Origin: Pedobacter ginsenosidimutans
GTDB taxonomy: Bacteria; Bacteroidota; Bacteroidia; Sphingobacteriales; Sphingobacteriaceae
Assembly: GCF_001442625.1 (NCBI RefSeq)
Contig: NZ_LMZQ01000006.1
Location: 62,001 to 126,000, forward strand
Reading direction: 5' to 3'
Length of the DNA stretch: 64,000 bases
The notes beneath the pieces are model-generated. The model saw only the letters and a program-made list of their open reading frames with translations, searched no databases and was not told the origin of the DNA. Positions 8,358-15,595 of this stretch are shown one piece after another; within the stretch, counting starts at the first letter, position 1; the number at the start of each line of letters is the position of its first letter. A program made the position numbers and the translations under genes.

Positions 8358-8694
8358 AGGTTTTGTTTTCGATCAGGTTGCTTTGCAGCTGTAGCTGCCT
8401 TTCTTGGTTCCCTGCTTTTATTACGCTTTGCTAAGGTTCAAAAAGATCTGATTTGTGGAGAATTTGGCTGTTTGCGCAACAAAGTTCTGATCCGCAGTAT
8501 CGCCTTGCAAGCCTGAGCCCTGCGGGCTTGCTCACAAAAAATCTCCACACCTCCGCTGCGCTCCGGGTAGTATTTTTTGTGGCAAAGGCTTGCCGTCTCC
8601 CCTGCTTTAATCAGATGCGGGTGCTTAACAAAAAGCCAGAGATGGCTCCTGCCGAAAGGTAGTACGCAGGGTGAACAATTTAATTTTTCAAAAA
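8358..8694. other. Long non-coding leader of the mobile-element gene run
   Basis: This 337-bp gap has no credible gene. A 69-codon frame inside it (8453-8662) has no family resemblance. It holds a strongly paired segment described separately. The layout, a GC-richer structured leader upstream of a run of short genes, looks like an untranslated 5' region. Confidence 0.5.
8507..8593 (+). ncRNA. Structured leader with alternative pairings
   Basis: An exact 10-bp stem, CACAAAAAAT (8533-8542) with ATTTTTTGTG (8572-8581), encloses a 29-nt GC-rich loop. GCAAGCC at 8507-8513 can pair with GGCTTGC at either 8525-8531 or 8587-8593, so two exclusive folds are possible. The next gene starts at 8695. Whether it is a cis-acting RNA or only a DNA palindrome cannot be settled here. 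Confidence 0.35.
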
Positions 8695-9201
8695 ATGGAA
8701 ACTAAAGTAAATCAAAATGGACAAGCAAACGTAAGTGGTACAAAATCAGACAAAACCCCTCGTTTTGTTGCAGGTAATCCGGTTAATGTGGAAACCAAAA
8801 AAGCAGAGACTAAAAATCAGCAGGAACAATTAAACCCTTTAGGAGCAGTCGGCCCGTCAAAAGTGGATTTAAAGGAGCAGCTGGCACAGCAAAAACCTGT
8901 ATTGAATTTAGATGAAACGCTAAAACTGGTTGCGGAATTAAGCAAAAGGACTGCTTTACGCGATAGGTACAAAGGTTATATCGATTCGCTCGCAGGTTTT
9001 GAGGAGGAGCAAAAAGAAAACGTCGATGAACTGGAAGATGAAACGGCTTTTCAGTTTTGTGAATTGGTGATTAGTGATAACAAGGGCAACAGGTTCAGTA
9101 CTAAAAGTCCGTCTGTTATTAAAGGAACAGTGGTATTTATCAGTGGCCGTTTTGCTGAACGTTTGGCCGAGGTTGAGGCAGGAATTGTATTGCCTGCCTA
9201 G
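8695..9201 (+). CDS. Mobile-element hypothetical protein
   Basis: I prefer the ATG at 8695 (METKVNQNGQ) to the GTG at 8671, giving 168 residues. The first 60 are polar and low-complexity (Asn/Gln/Lys-rich), then a helical Glu/Lys-rich region (about 75-125) and a C-terminal segment with FQFCELVISDNKGNRF. No domain is recognised. It opens a run of short genes typical of Bacteroidota conjugative elements and plasmids. Confidence 0.65.
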   Translation: METKVNQNGQANVSGTKSDKTPRFVAGNPVNVETKKAETKNQQEQLNPLGAVGPSKVDLKEQLAQQKPVLNLDETLKLVAELSKRTALRDRYKGYIDSLAGFEEEQKENVDELEDETAFQFCELVISDNKGNRFSTKSPSVIKGTVVFISGRFAERLAEVEAGIVLPA

Positions 9202-9209
9202 ATGGTAAC

Positions 9210-9232
9210 GCCTCCCGAGGTTTTCGGGAGGC
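9210..9232 (+). terminator. GC-rich hairpin between small genes
   Basis: GCCTCCCGA pairs perfectly with TCGGGAGGC across a 5-nt loop, 9 bp after a stop codon. The T tract is weak, so it may act as a processing or stabilising hairpin rather than a full terminator. Confidence 0.5.
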
Positions 9233-9258
9233 TATCTATTCATTTTAAATATTCAGCC

Positions 9259-9393
9259 ATGTTAGATGCATTCAAGGAATTTTTGGACAAAATGTATTGG
9301 GAGGGTTATGCGGAGGAATTCGAAGAGGATAACCCAACGGCATTTTATACCCATTACAGGGAATTTAAAACCAACCACAGATTACCGATATGA
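9259..9393 (+). CDS. Small acidic hypothetical protein
   Basis: This 44-residue frame (MLDAFKEFLDKMYWEGYAEE...) begins at the ATG after the hairpin. An upstream ATG at 9202 would translate the hairpin itself and is unlikely. It is acidic and aromatic-rich, with no recognised family. Its end overlaps the next start by four bases (ATGA), which supports expression as part of the run. Confidence 0.5.
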   Translation: MLDAFKEFLDKMYWEGYAEEFEEDNPTAFYTHYREFKTNHRLPI

Positions 9394-9605
9394 AATACGA
9401 AACCTTATGTATTATGGTGCGCGTGACGGTTCACGCAGACCATACCAGCATGTCCGATATGATCGGGGAAATTGAAAGCCAATCAAGTTTAATGATGAGC
9501 GATACGGCCAATATCAATATACTGGAAACCGAAATTTTATTATCAAGAATCAGAAATCCTAAACTTACCCGGCATGAAAAGTCATTTATTGTACCTCACG
9601 GTTAG
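9390..9605 (+). CDS. Small hypothetical protein, tandem paralog A
   Basis: This is a 71-residue protein (MKYETLCIMVRVTVHADHTS...). It overlaps the previous gene by four bases and the next start by 32 bases. It shares with the following protein the pattern MK-x-x-x-L-x-x-x-VRV-x-V, an Ile-Glu-rich helix, then S-D-T-x-N and a T-E-x-L ending. No family is recognised. Confidence 0.55.
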   Translation: MKYETLCIMVRVTVHADHTSMSDMIGEIESQSSLMMSDTANINILETEILLSRIRNPKLTRHEKSFIVPHG

Positions 9606-9741
9606 AGTAGAGGTTGAAAGCAGTTTACAAAGCCTTTCAGAAACCATAGCCGAATTTGAACAAAACACGGGCTATTCATTTAGTGACACAGAAAATGTGC
9701 GGGTAACAAATACCGAATTATTAGAAGCTGAAACCTTTTAA
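9574..9741 (+). CDS. Small hypothetical protein, tandem paralog B
   Basis: A 55-residue frame runs from ATG 9574 to TAA 9739-9741: MKSHLLYLTVRVEVESSLQS then an Ile/Glu helix, SFSDTENVRV and ELLEAETF. It overlaps the 3' end of paralog A and lies 12 bp before the DUF932 gene. Resemblance to paralog A in motif order and length indicates tandem duplication, which also supports both as real genes. Confidence 0.6.
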   Translation: MKSHLLYLTVRVEVESSLQSLSETIAEFEQNTGYSFSDTENVRVTNTELLEAETF

Positions 9742-9753
9742 AAATTTAAGACA

Positions 9754-10815
9754 ATGGGACACAACATCAATTATAACAGCATTACAGGTAAACACGCATT
9801 TATGAGCGTAAAGGAAAAAGCATGGCACGGACTGGGTACGATTATAGAGGATTACCCGACCAGTGCGGAGGCGTTACGTTTTGCCGGACTGGATTATACG
9901 GTTGAAAAACGCAAGCTGTTTACTTTCGACAATGAAAACAATTTGGGCGATCCTGAGCGCGATCTGGTGATTCCTGAACTTGCTGTTCCGGATTATTATG
10001 CGACTGTGCGCAAGGATACAGAACAGGTTTTGGGAGTTGTTGGCAAGGATTATGAGATTGTACAGAATGTACATGCCTTTGACTTTTTCGACAGTATTGT
10101 TGGCGGTAGTGGTGGCATTTTGTATGAGACTGCAGGCGCATTGGGCAAAGGCGAGCGCATTTTTATTACGGCTAAATTGCCCGATTATATCCGTGTTGGC
10201 CGTAATGACCTGATAGAAAAGTATTTATTTTTAACCACCTCGCACGATGGTTACGGCAGTATCACGGCAGCCTTTACCCCTACGCGCATCGTCTGCAATA
10301 ATACGCTGAACGCTGCCATGCGCAACAAGACCAATTGCATCCGCTTGAAACATACCGCAAACGTACAGGACAGGTTAAAAGTAGCGCACCAGCTTTTAGG
10401 TTTAACCAACCGTTTAGCCAATGAACTGGAAGAAGTATTTAACCATTGGTCAAGGGTTCGGATTACGGACAGCCAGGTTAAACAATTAATTGGGCTGGCC
10501 ATGTCACCCAACAGGGAAACCAGCGAGGCTTTAAAGGCGGGGCGATTTGAAGACCTTTCAACGCTATATACCAATACTGTAGAAAAGGTGATGGAATACG
10601 CTTTTTCCAGTCCTACCCAACAGGAGGAAACCACCAAAGGCACTTTGTTCGGTGCTTACAATGCGGTAACAGGTTATTTCCAAAATGCCAAAAGTTACAA
10701 GGACACCGAAAGCAAATTCAAATCAATTATGTATGGCACAGGCTTGCAGCGCAGCCAAAAGGCTTTTGATCTGTGCAGTGATTTTGCCACTGGTGGAATT
10801 GGGGCGCTTAATTAA
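9754..10815 (+). CDS. DUF932 phage/plasmid-like protein
   Basis: This 353-residue protein has the DUF932 (phage/plasmid-like, TIGR03299-type) hallmarks. It starts MGHNIN with AWHGLGTIIEDYPTSAEAL near 26-45, then KDYEIVQN and FDFFDSIV near 90-110, and FTPTRIVCNNTLNAA near 172-186. Length agrees with the family. Such proteins are common on plasmids, phages and conjugative elements; their biochemical role is not established. It anchors the interpretation of 8.7-11.8 kb as mobile-element DNA. Confidence 0.9.
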   Translation: MGHNINYNSITGKHAFMSVKEKAWHGLGTIIEDYPTSAEALRFAGLDYTVEKRKLFTFDNENNLGDPERDLVIPELAVPDYYATVRKDTEQVLGVVGKDYEIVQNVHAFDFFDSIVGGSGGILYETAGALGKGERIFITAKLPDYIRVGRNDLIEKYLFLTTSHDGYGSITAAFTPTRIVCNNTLNAAMRNKTNCIRLKHTANVQDRLKVAHQLLGLTNRLANELEEVFNHWSRVRITDSQVKQLIGLAMSPNRETSEALKAGRFEDLSTLYTNTVEKVMEYAFSSPTQQEETTKGTLFGAYNAVTGYFQNAKSYKDTESKFKSIMYGTGLQRSQKAFDLCSDFATGGIGALN

Positions 10816-10823
10816 TTCTAATC

Positions 10824-10839
10824 GGGGGAGCAATCCCCC
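10824..10839 (+). terminator. G/C-rich tetraloop hairpin after DUF932 gene
   Basis: GGGGGA pairs with TCCCCC around a GCAA tetraloop in the gap between the DUF932 gene and the next start. There is no T tract, so it may stabilise mRNA ends rather than terminate. Confidence 0.45.
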
Positions 10840-10852
10840 TTAATTATTTATT

Positions 10853-11164
10853 ATGGCAGAAATGATGATTTGCTATGACTTCAATTTTAATGTTGACGTT
10901 AAAAAGCGTAACGGAAAAACCTATAAACGGCACCTGATTAAAGGTTTGGGGCTAAATTTCAATAGCGCCCTTTGGGACATTTATTTTAAACTCAAAAAAC
11001 GTAAAACCGAGATCATAACCATTAATAACGTAATACCCTGTCGGGTGGCTTTTGCCTATCGGGGGGAGGAAACCTTAAAAATCCAACTGGCTGATTATCC
11101 GCCCGAAATTCCCACGGACTTTAGCGAAGCGTTAAAAAACTTACCTCAAAAACCCGCACCATGA
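10853..11164 (+). CDS. Mobile-element hypothetical protein
   Basis: This 103-residue protein (MAEMMICYDFNFNVDVKKRN...) is basic and strand-rich, with a Pro-rich end. No family is recognised. It overlaps the next start by four bases (ATGA at 11161), so the two are translationally coupled. Confidence 0.6.
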   Translation: MAEMMICYDFNFNVDVKKRNGKTYKRHLIKGLGLNFNSALWDIYFKLKKRKTEIITINNVIPCRVAFAYRGEETLKIQLADYPPEIPTDFSEALKNLPQKPAP

Positions 11165-11388
11165 AAACTTACATAAAAGATTTGGATGGCGCGTTGATCG
11201 AGGTAACCGATTTGAATGAAGCGTTAAAACAGGTCGCATTTTATATCAGCTTTTTGTACGATGTGCCCAGCGAGGAACAGGCGGCATTTGCCAAAAAACG
11301 CCAACGATACTGGAAAGACCTATTTCAAAAATTGGGTGCATTAAAAAACGACCATTTATCAACCCGAACAGATAACCACAATAACTAA
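11161..11388 (+). CDS. Mobile-element hypothetical protein
   Basis: A 75-residue protein (MKTYIKDLDGALIEVTDLNE...), helical in its second half, coupled to the previous gene by a 4-bp overlap and 6 bp before the next. It resembles the short 'last gene' proteins that follow DUF932 in Bacteroidota elements, but I cannot name a domain. Confidence 0.6.
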   Translation: MKTYIKDLDGALIEVTDLNEALKQVAFYISFLYDVPSEEQAAFAKKRQRYWKDLFQKLGALKNDHLSTRTDNHNN

Positions 11389-11394
11389 AACAGC

Positions 11395-11766
11395 ATGAAA
11401 AATTTAACATCATTAACAGGTTCAGAAAAAGCAAGGCTTTTACATGATCTATTTCCTGATGAAATACCAATGATATTGGAGCAAATCAGCGCATTTTGTG
11501 AGGATTTCAAAACCAATAAAGAAGATTACAGACAGAATTGGGATTCTGGCTTTATGTCTTTTAACTATTGGCAGAGCCTGGCAGAGGAAACCGCAGGCAT
11601 CATAAAAAAACATGGTTATAACATGAATAAGAGCAGCCGTGTGTTTTCCGATCAGTTATACTTTACTTACACTTCACTATTTGTCACAGATCGGATTATA
11701 AAATACGCAGACAAAGACAGTAAAAATGAAAAATTTAAACTGATCGTACGAGCCCTGTTTACATAG
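11395..11766 (+). CDS. Mobile-element hypothetical protein
   Basis: A 123-residue soluble protein (MKNLTSLTGSEKARLLHDLF...) with a helical N-terminus and an aromatic middle (FMSFNYWQSLAEET). No family is recognised. It is the last gene of the run and is followed by a terminator hairpin. Confidence 0.6.
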   Translation: MKNLTSLTGSEKARLLHDLFPDEIPMILEQISAFCEDFKTNKEDYRQNWDSGFMSFNYWQSLAEETAGIIKKHGYNMNKSSRVFSDQLYFTYTSLFVTDRIIKYADKDSKNEKFKLIVRALFT

Positions 11767-12144
11767 GGACTTAAAGGGGAACAAAAAGTTCCCCCTATTT
11801 GTAAACTTATTTTAGATAATAGGGTGCAAAATTTTCGCGCCGCCCTAACGGGCATAAAGTTTCTGACAAACATTGAATCAATTTCGGATCACTTTTGACG
11901 CTTTTCTAAACCGTTCGACTCCACGCATCTATTCTGCATATTCGATGGTGATGAACAATATGCCTTGTGAGAAAATTTATTACAAAGAAGACCATTTTAA
12001 AACAGGTGGGATCGGGTTAGATTTTGATCGCAAGTTCCAAACGGTGTTTTCTTCCGAAATTTAGAATATTAGATTGAAGAACTACGAACTATATGTGTTT
12101 AAAGTCCACCCGCCAAGAATATTAGTTTTAGGTTGATGAAAATA
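11767..12144. other. Intergenic region with possible gene fragment
   Basis: This 378-bp gap separates the small-gene run from the converging HEPN module. It holds the terminator at 11776 and a GCCC/GGGC hairpin near 11845. A 63-codon frame at 11873-12064 opens with TTG and resembles nothing. Its best ATG would give only about 39 residues, so I treat it as a possible fragment. Confidence 0.4.
11776..11794 (+). terminator. Terminator-like hairpin
   Basis: GGGGAAC pairs with GTTCCCC around five A residues, 9 bp after the last gene of the mobile-element run. Confidence 0.6.
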
Positions 12145-12789
12145 TTATTCCTTGGAGCTATATTTAAAATTAAATTCCTTTAAAATCTGATTCGTTAACA
12201 ATGCCGTATCACTAGCAAAGGATTGCAGAATTTTTGTATTCCTTATTCTAATATGACCAAAGCCTCCGGCCATAATCACATCTTCACTTTTTAGGAACTG
12301 AAAATCCTTATGCTGTTCTATCTGTTTTGTGCTTTTGTCCTGCATCATGCCTCCATTGTGGGCAAGCAGGTTCCTAACGTTCTGGTAGTGCTTCATCCGC
12401 CCCCAAATAGCCAGCTCTCTGGAAGCTGAAGCAATGCCACCGACCAGATAAAGATAACGGGTATATTTCGCCAATATACCTTCCCCCGCAATATCGATTA
12501 GTTTTATGTTTATGCCAGTCTGATGTTCTAGAGTGCTGGCTACTTTGAACAGAAAATGCTCGAAAGATGCGTATAGTGTTACGTAAATTGAATTTAAGAA
12601 GAGCCACTCTATATTGTTTAAATGACTTCCCTCGTCAAGCCAGTCAGTTTGGGCTTCCTCTCTGACCAGCCTTTGTGTAAATTCTTTGTTTTGCTGTTTA
12701 AAAGTGGCAAGGTTATCATCTGCCAGTTTTAAGTAAGATTTGAGATTTTTAAGATAAAGTGTATTGGATAGTGGTAAATCGTACTTCAT
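12145..12789 (-). CDS. HEPN-like protein with Rx4H motif
   Basis: This 214-residue all-helical protein carries VRNLLAHNGG, with R139 and H144 spaced as in the R-x4-6-H motif of HEPN RNases. The preceding helix YVTLYASFEHFLFKVASTLEH is typical of the MAE_28990/RiboL-PSP-like HEPN group. HEPN proteins are often RNases in toxin-antitoxin or abortive-infection systems. Its ATG is 6 bp after the stop of the upstream gene, so the pair is an operon. An RNase function is inferred from the motif alone. Confidence 0.65.
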   Translation of the reverse strand: MKYDLPLSNTLYLKNLKSYLKLADDNLATFKQQNKEFTQRLVREEAQTDWLDEGSHLNNIEWLFLNSIYVTLYASFEHFLFKVASTLEHQTGINIKLIDIAGEGILAKYTRYLYLVGGIASASRELAIWGRMKHYQNVRNLLAHNGGMMQDKSTKQIEQHKDFQFLKSEDVIMAGGFGHIRIRNTKILQSFASDTALLTNQILKEFNFKYSSKE

Positions 12790-12795
12790 AATTTG

Positions 12796-13395
12796 TTAAG
12801 AAATGGCTTTTTGAAAAACATTACCCATTACCGATACGAGTTCTTTGGACACCGTTTCACTAATTACGCCGCCCAAGACCATTTCGGTGGTTTTGCCTAA
12901 AAATAGCTGATACCATTTCTTTTTCCCAAGTATGTAAAAGTCCTTGAGTTCCTGTATTTCTTTCATCAAGTCATCATATATAACCTGATGCCCAAACTTT
13001 ACTGTTTCCAATTCCTTTAAAACTTGGTCGAGTTTACTTTCAGCCGTAAGCTGTTCCTCTTTTGTGAACTGATCTTCATTTAAATGGATACCTAAGTCTT
13101 CTAGTTCACCTGTAAGATAATAATGAATGGCTTCATGGCTGTCGTTTTCGGGACAATTGTTTTTATTCCTGCAAACCAGCAAATGGTTCTGATACTGCCT
13201 TTCATTCAGTTCCAATATTACACGCAGAAAAGTTATTTTATCTAAGGGATTTCTAATCTTGCTTAACTCCATCTGAGCTTCATCAACCACTGTTTCATGT
13301 TCGTCCACCTGGTTATCAATATACTGTTTGGCAAAATTTTCAGCTCTCTTTTTAATAAAATCCATTGTTGTAACTATTTTAATTAAAGATATCAT
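12796..13395 (-). CDS. Hypothetical partner of the HEPN protein
   Basis: This protein is up to 199 residues (an ATG at 13365 would give 189). It is mainly helical and acidic, with a short Cys-containing patch (VCRNKNNCPEN, about 96-106) and a hydrophobic C-terminal helix (EMVLGGVISETVSKELV). No family is recognised. It precedes the HEPN gene with a 6-bp gap. By position it could be the antitoxin, sensor or membrane-directed partner of a two-gene module. Confidence 0.6.
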   Translation of the reverse strand: MISLIKIVTTMDFIKKRAENFAKQYIDNQVDEHETVVDEAQMELSKIRNPLDKITFLRVILELNERQYQNHLLVCRNKNNCPENDSHEAIHYYLTGELEDLGIHLNEDQFTKEEQLTAESKLDQVLKELETVKFGHQVIYDDLMKEIQELKDFYILGKKKWYQLFLGKTTEMVLGGVISETVSKELVSVMGNVFQKAIS

Positions 13396-13649
13396 AATTT
13401 TCAGTTTTGGAGAAATGTTATGGGATAGATTTGCCGTTGCTTTCAGTCCGGGTTATTCGGCAAAAAAATCCGTATCCTGACCTGATAGGCTTCCAAAATA
13501 CAATATCAAATGTCAGGTTCTTTTCTGTAAGCTTTGATTAAAACGATCGTACAGGTATTCCACTCGCTAATGAATCGGTTTATTTTTACAGGCTTCCCAA
13601 CATACTCCCCAAAATGCCCGGTGACCATAGCTGATTATTGTATTCAATT

Positions 13650-13829
13650 ATGATCAAAATCAATCCCGAAAGAAGAAATGTAACTCCAGAAAAAGCGGTA
13701 AGGATACTCAAAAGGTATGGTGAAAAAATGAGCCTTGCAGAAGCTCGAATCATGTTGGATTTCATGTATAATTTCGCTATATTATCTTTAAATCAAGTAC
13801 TTAAAGATGAACGTATGAAAGAATTATGA
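13650..13829 (+). CDS. Small protein coupled to the serine recombinase
   Basis: I take the ATG at 13650 (MIKINPERRN), giving 59 residues. It has PEKAVRILKRYGEKMSLAEA followed by RIMLDFMYNFAIL, a helix pattern I associate with short ORFs directly upstream of Bacteroidota serine recombinases. It overlaps the recombinase start in an ATGA. It may be a recombination directionality or regulatory factor; that is inference. Confidence 0.65.
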   Translation: MIKINPERRNVTPEKAVRILKRYGEKMSLAEARIMLDFMYNFAILSLNQVLKDERMKEL

Positions 13830-15493
13830 AAAAACAGAACGTTGGGCTGCTTCGGTTCAGAGACCGGAGAACCCATAAACTTGAGCTCAAAAGAAACATT
13901 GCGGATGACAAGATCGACACCAGAAAAGTCGCTTTCCTATACGTTAGGGTAAGTACAGACGAACAGGCCGACCGTGGATTTTCTCAACGGGATCAGGATC
14001 AGCGGCTAACTGAATACTGCGAAAGAAACAATATTAAAGTCGGCAGGGTCATTTATGAGGATTATTCGGCTAAGACCTTTAAGAAAAGGCCAGAATGGTC
14101 GAAGATGCTATCTGAGCTTAGAAAGACCAAAGGACGGATCTGCGATCTGCTGCTGTTTACCAAGTGGGATCGTTTCAGTAGGAATGCTTCCAATGCTTAT
14201 GAGATGATCGATATTCTGGGTACACTAAACATTATCCCCAATGCCATTGATCAATCCCTTGATCTAAAAATCCCCGAAAGCAGGATTATGCTGGCGGTGT
14301 ATATCGCACAAGCTGAAGCCGATAACCTCAGACGCGGTTTGAATGTCGTAGTAGGCATGAGACGGGGCAAAATGGAAGGCAGGTGGATGGGCCGGGCACC
14401 GGCAGGTTATATCAACAGGATTGAGGATAAAATCAAGTATATCGAGCCTTTAGAGCCTGAGGCCACACACATGCGATGGGCATTTGAAACGCTTGCCACA
14501 GGTACTTTTAACATGCACCAGATCTGGCGGCTTGGAAAAGAGCGTGGTCTTAGATCACAGTCCCAGGCTTTCTTTGTTAATCTGCGCAATCCGATTTACT
14601 GCGGCCTTGTGGTTGTTCCACCGGATGAAAATAATGATATGCAGATTGTACAGGGCAAACACCAGCCGATCATTTCTGAAAAGACCTTTTGGGACGTACA
14701 GGATGTGCTCAATGGCAAAAGAAGGCCGAAAAGAGCAAGGGCAATACCACCTGAGACTTATCCCCTAAGGGGCTTTGTAACCTGTTCCATGTGTGGTAAA
14801 TTGCTTACTTCAAGCGCATCGAAAGGCCGAAAGGGAATCTACTTCTATTATCACTGCAAATACCCGTGTAAGGCCAGGTATAACTGTGACTTCATCAACA
14901 GGGAGTTTTTTCAGGAATTGGAAAAATTCCAGCCGCTACCTGGCAGGGCTGAGCTTTACCGGAAGATCATTGCTGATCTGGGCGAGGATGATAAACGAGG
15001 CTTTGATGTAGAGCGCAAGCGGTTGATTTCAGAGATAGCAATCCAGAACAATATGCTTACCAAAGTTCGGGGTATGTTTTTAGCCGAAGACATCGATCAG
15101 CTGGAATATAAGATCATGAAAGGTGAATGTGATGAAAGGATTTTAAAGCTGGAAGCGGAACTAAAGGAATTTAAACATTCCGTTGCTGTAAAGCTTGATT
15201 TATCCAAAGCTGTAGATGATGCGTTGATCAGGCTGGAACGAATAACCGAATTGTACACTTTAGGCGATATAGAGCAGAAGCGGTACATAATTGGTTCGAT
15301 CTTTCCGGAAAAATGGCAAATTTTAGATTTAGAAGGTCGAACCAGAATTACGAATCCCGCAGCGCGTCTAATTTACCTGATAAACAGGGATTTAGAGCAT
15401 AAAAAAACCGGAAAGAATGTTTCGAAAAACTATCTTTCCGGCTCGGTACCCAGCGCCGGAGTCGAACCGGCACGGTTTCCCACAGGTGTTTGA
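13826..15493 (+). CDS. Large serine recombinase (integrase)
   Basis: This 555-residue protein has a resolvase catalytic domain (about 34-180) with FLYVRVSTDEQ and nucleophile Ser43, and LLFTKWDRFSRN near 110-121. A recombinase domain follows (about 190-300), then a zinc ribbon (CSMCGKLL ... YHCKYPCKARYNC, about 318-355) and a coiled-coil region. This is the large serine integrase layout used for site-specific integration and excision. Its last about 30 residues are translated from the terminator and 3' half of a tRNA-Leu gene on the other strand. It therefore sits exactly at the island edge and is probably the enzyme that inserted it. Confidence 0.93.
   Translation: MKKQNVGLLRFRDRRTHKLELKRNIADDKIDTRKVAFLYVRVSTDEQADRGFSQRDQDQRLTEYCERNNIKVGRVIYEDYSAKTFKKRPEWSKMLSELRKTKGRICDLLLFTKWDRFSRNASNAYEMIDILGTLNIIPNAIDQSLDLKIPESRIMLAVYIAQAEADNLRRGLNVVVGMRRGKMEGRWMGRAPAGYINRIEDKIKYIEPLEPEATHMRWAFETLATGTFNMHQIWRLGKERGLRSQSQAFFVNLRNPIYCGLVVVPPDENNDMQIVQGKHQPIISEKTFWDVQDVLNGKRRPKRARAIPPETYPLRGFVTCSMCGKLLTSSASKGRKGIYFYYHCKYPCKARYNCDFINREFFQELEKFQPLPGRAELYRKIIADLGEDDKRGFDVERKRLISEIAIQNNMLTKVRGMFLAEDIDQLEYKIMKGECDERILKLEAELKEFKHSVAVKLDLSKAVDDALIRLERITELYTLGDIEQKRYIIGSIFPEKWQILDLEGRTRITNPAARLIYLINRDLEHKKTGKNVSKNYLSGSVPSAGVEPARFPTGV
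15408..15441 (-). terminator. Terminator of tRNA-Leu
   Basis: On the minus strand, CCGGAAAGA and TCTTTCCGG form a perfect 9-bp stem starting 6 nt after the tRNA 3' end. It is followed by seven T residues, a textbook intrinsic terminator. It lies inside the recombinase reading frame. Confidence 0.85.
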
Positions 15494-15526
15494 GACCAGC
15501 GCGTCTACCAATTCCGCCAGCTGGGC
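15447..15526 (-). tRNA. tRNA-Leu (CAA)
   Basis: The minus strand folds as a leucine tRNA: acceptor GCCCAGC pairs with GCTGGGT, the D-loop region is GCGGAATTGGTAGACGC, the anticodon loop is CTCAAAC (anticodon CAA), there is a long variable arm, and the T arm is GCCGG-TTCGACT-CCGGC. The full CCA end is not encoded. The anticodon stem CTGGT/ACCTG has one T-T mismatch, and the first acceptor pair is G-T. The recombinase frame overlaps 47 bp of the gene, so this is the likely attachment site of the island. Confidence 0.85.
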
Positions 15527-15595
15527 ATTTGCTTATTCAGCGGGATGCAAATGTATAAATTAAGCACTTAATTCGCAAATTTTATTTACTTCTTT

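Noticed and set aside
8453..8662. A 69-codon frame in the leader upstream of the mobile-element genes
   Set aside because: It translates hairpin arms and repeats and has no homolog-like pattern; a non-coding leader explains it better.
10251..10643. A 130-codon minus-strand frame inside the DUF932 gene
   Set aside because: Antisense shadow of a well-supported gene, with no family resemblance.
11873..12064. A 63-codon plus-strand frame starting with TTG
   Set aside because: The start is weak and no family is recognised; kept only as a possible fragment within the gap.
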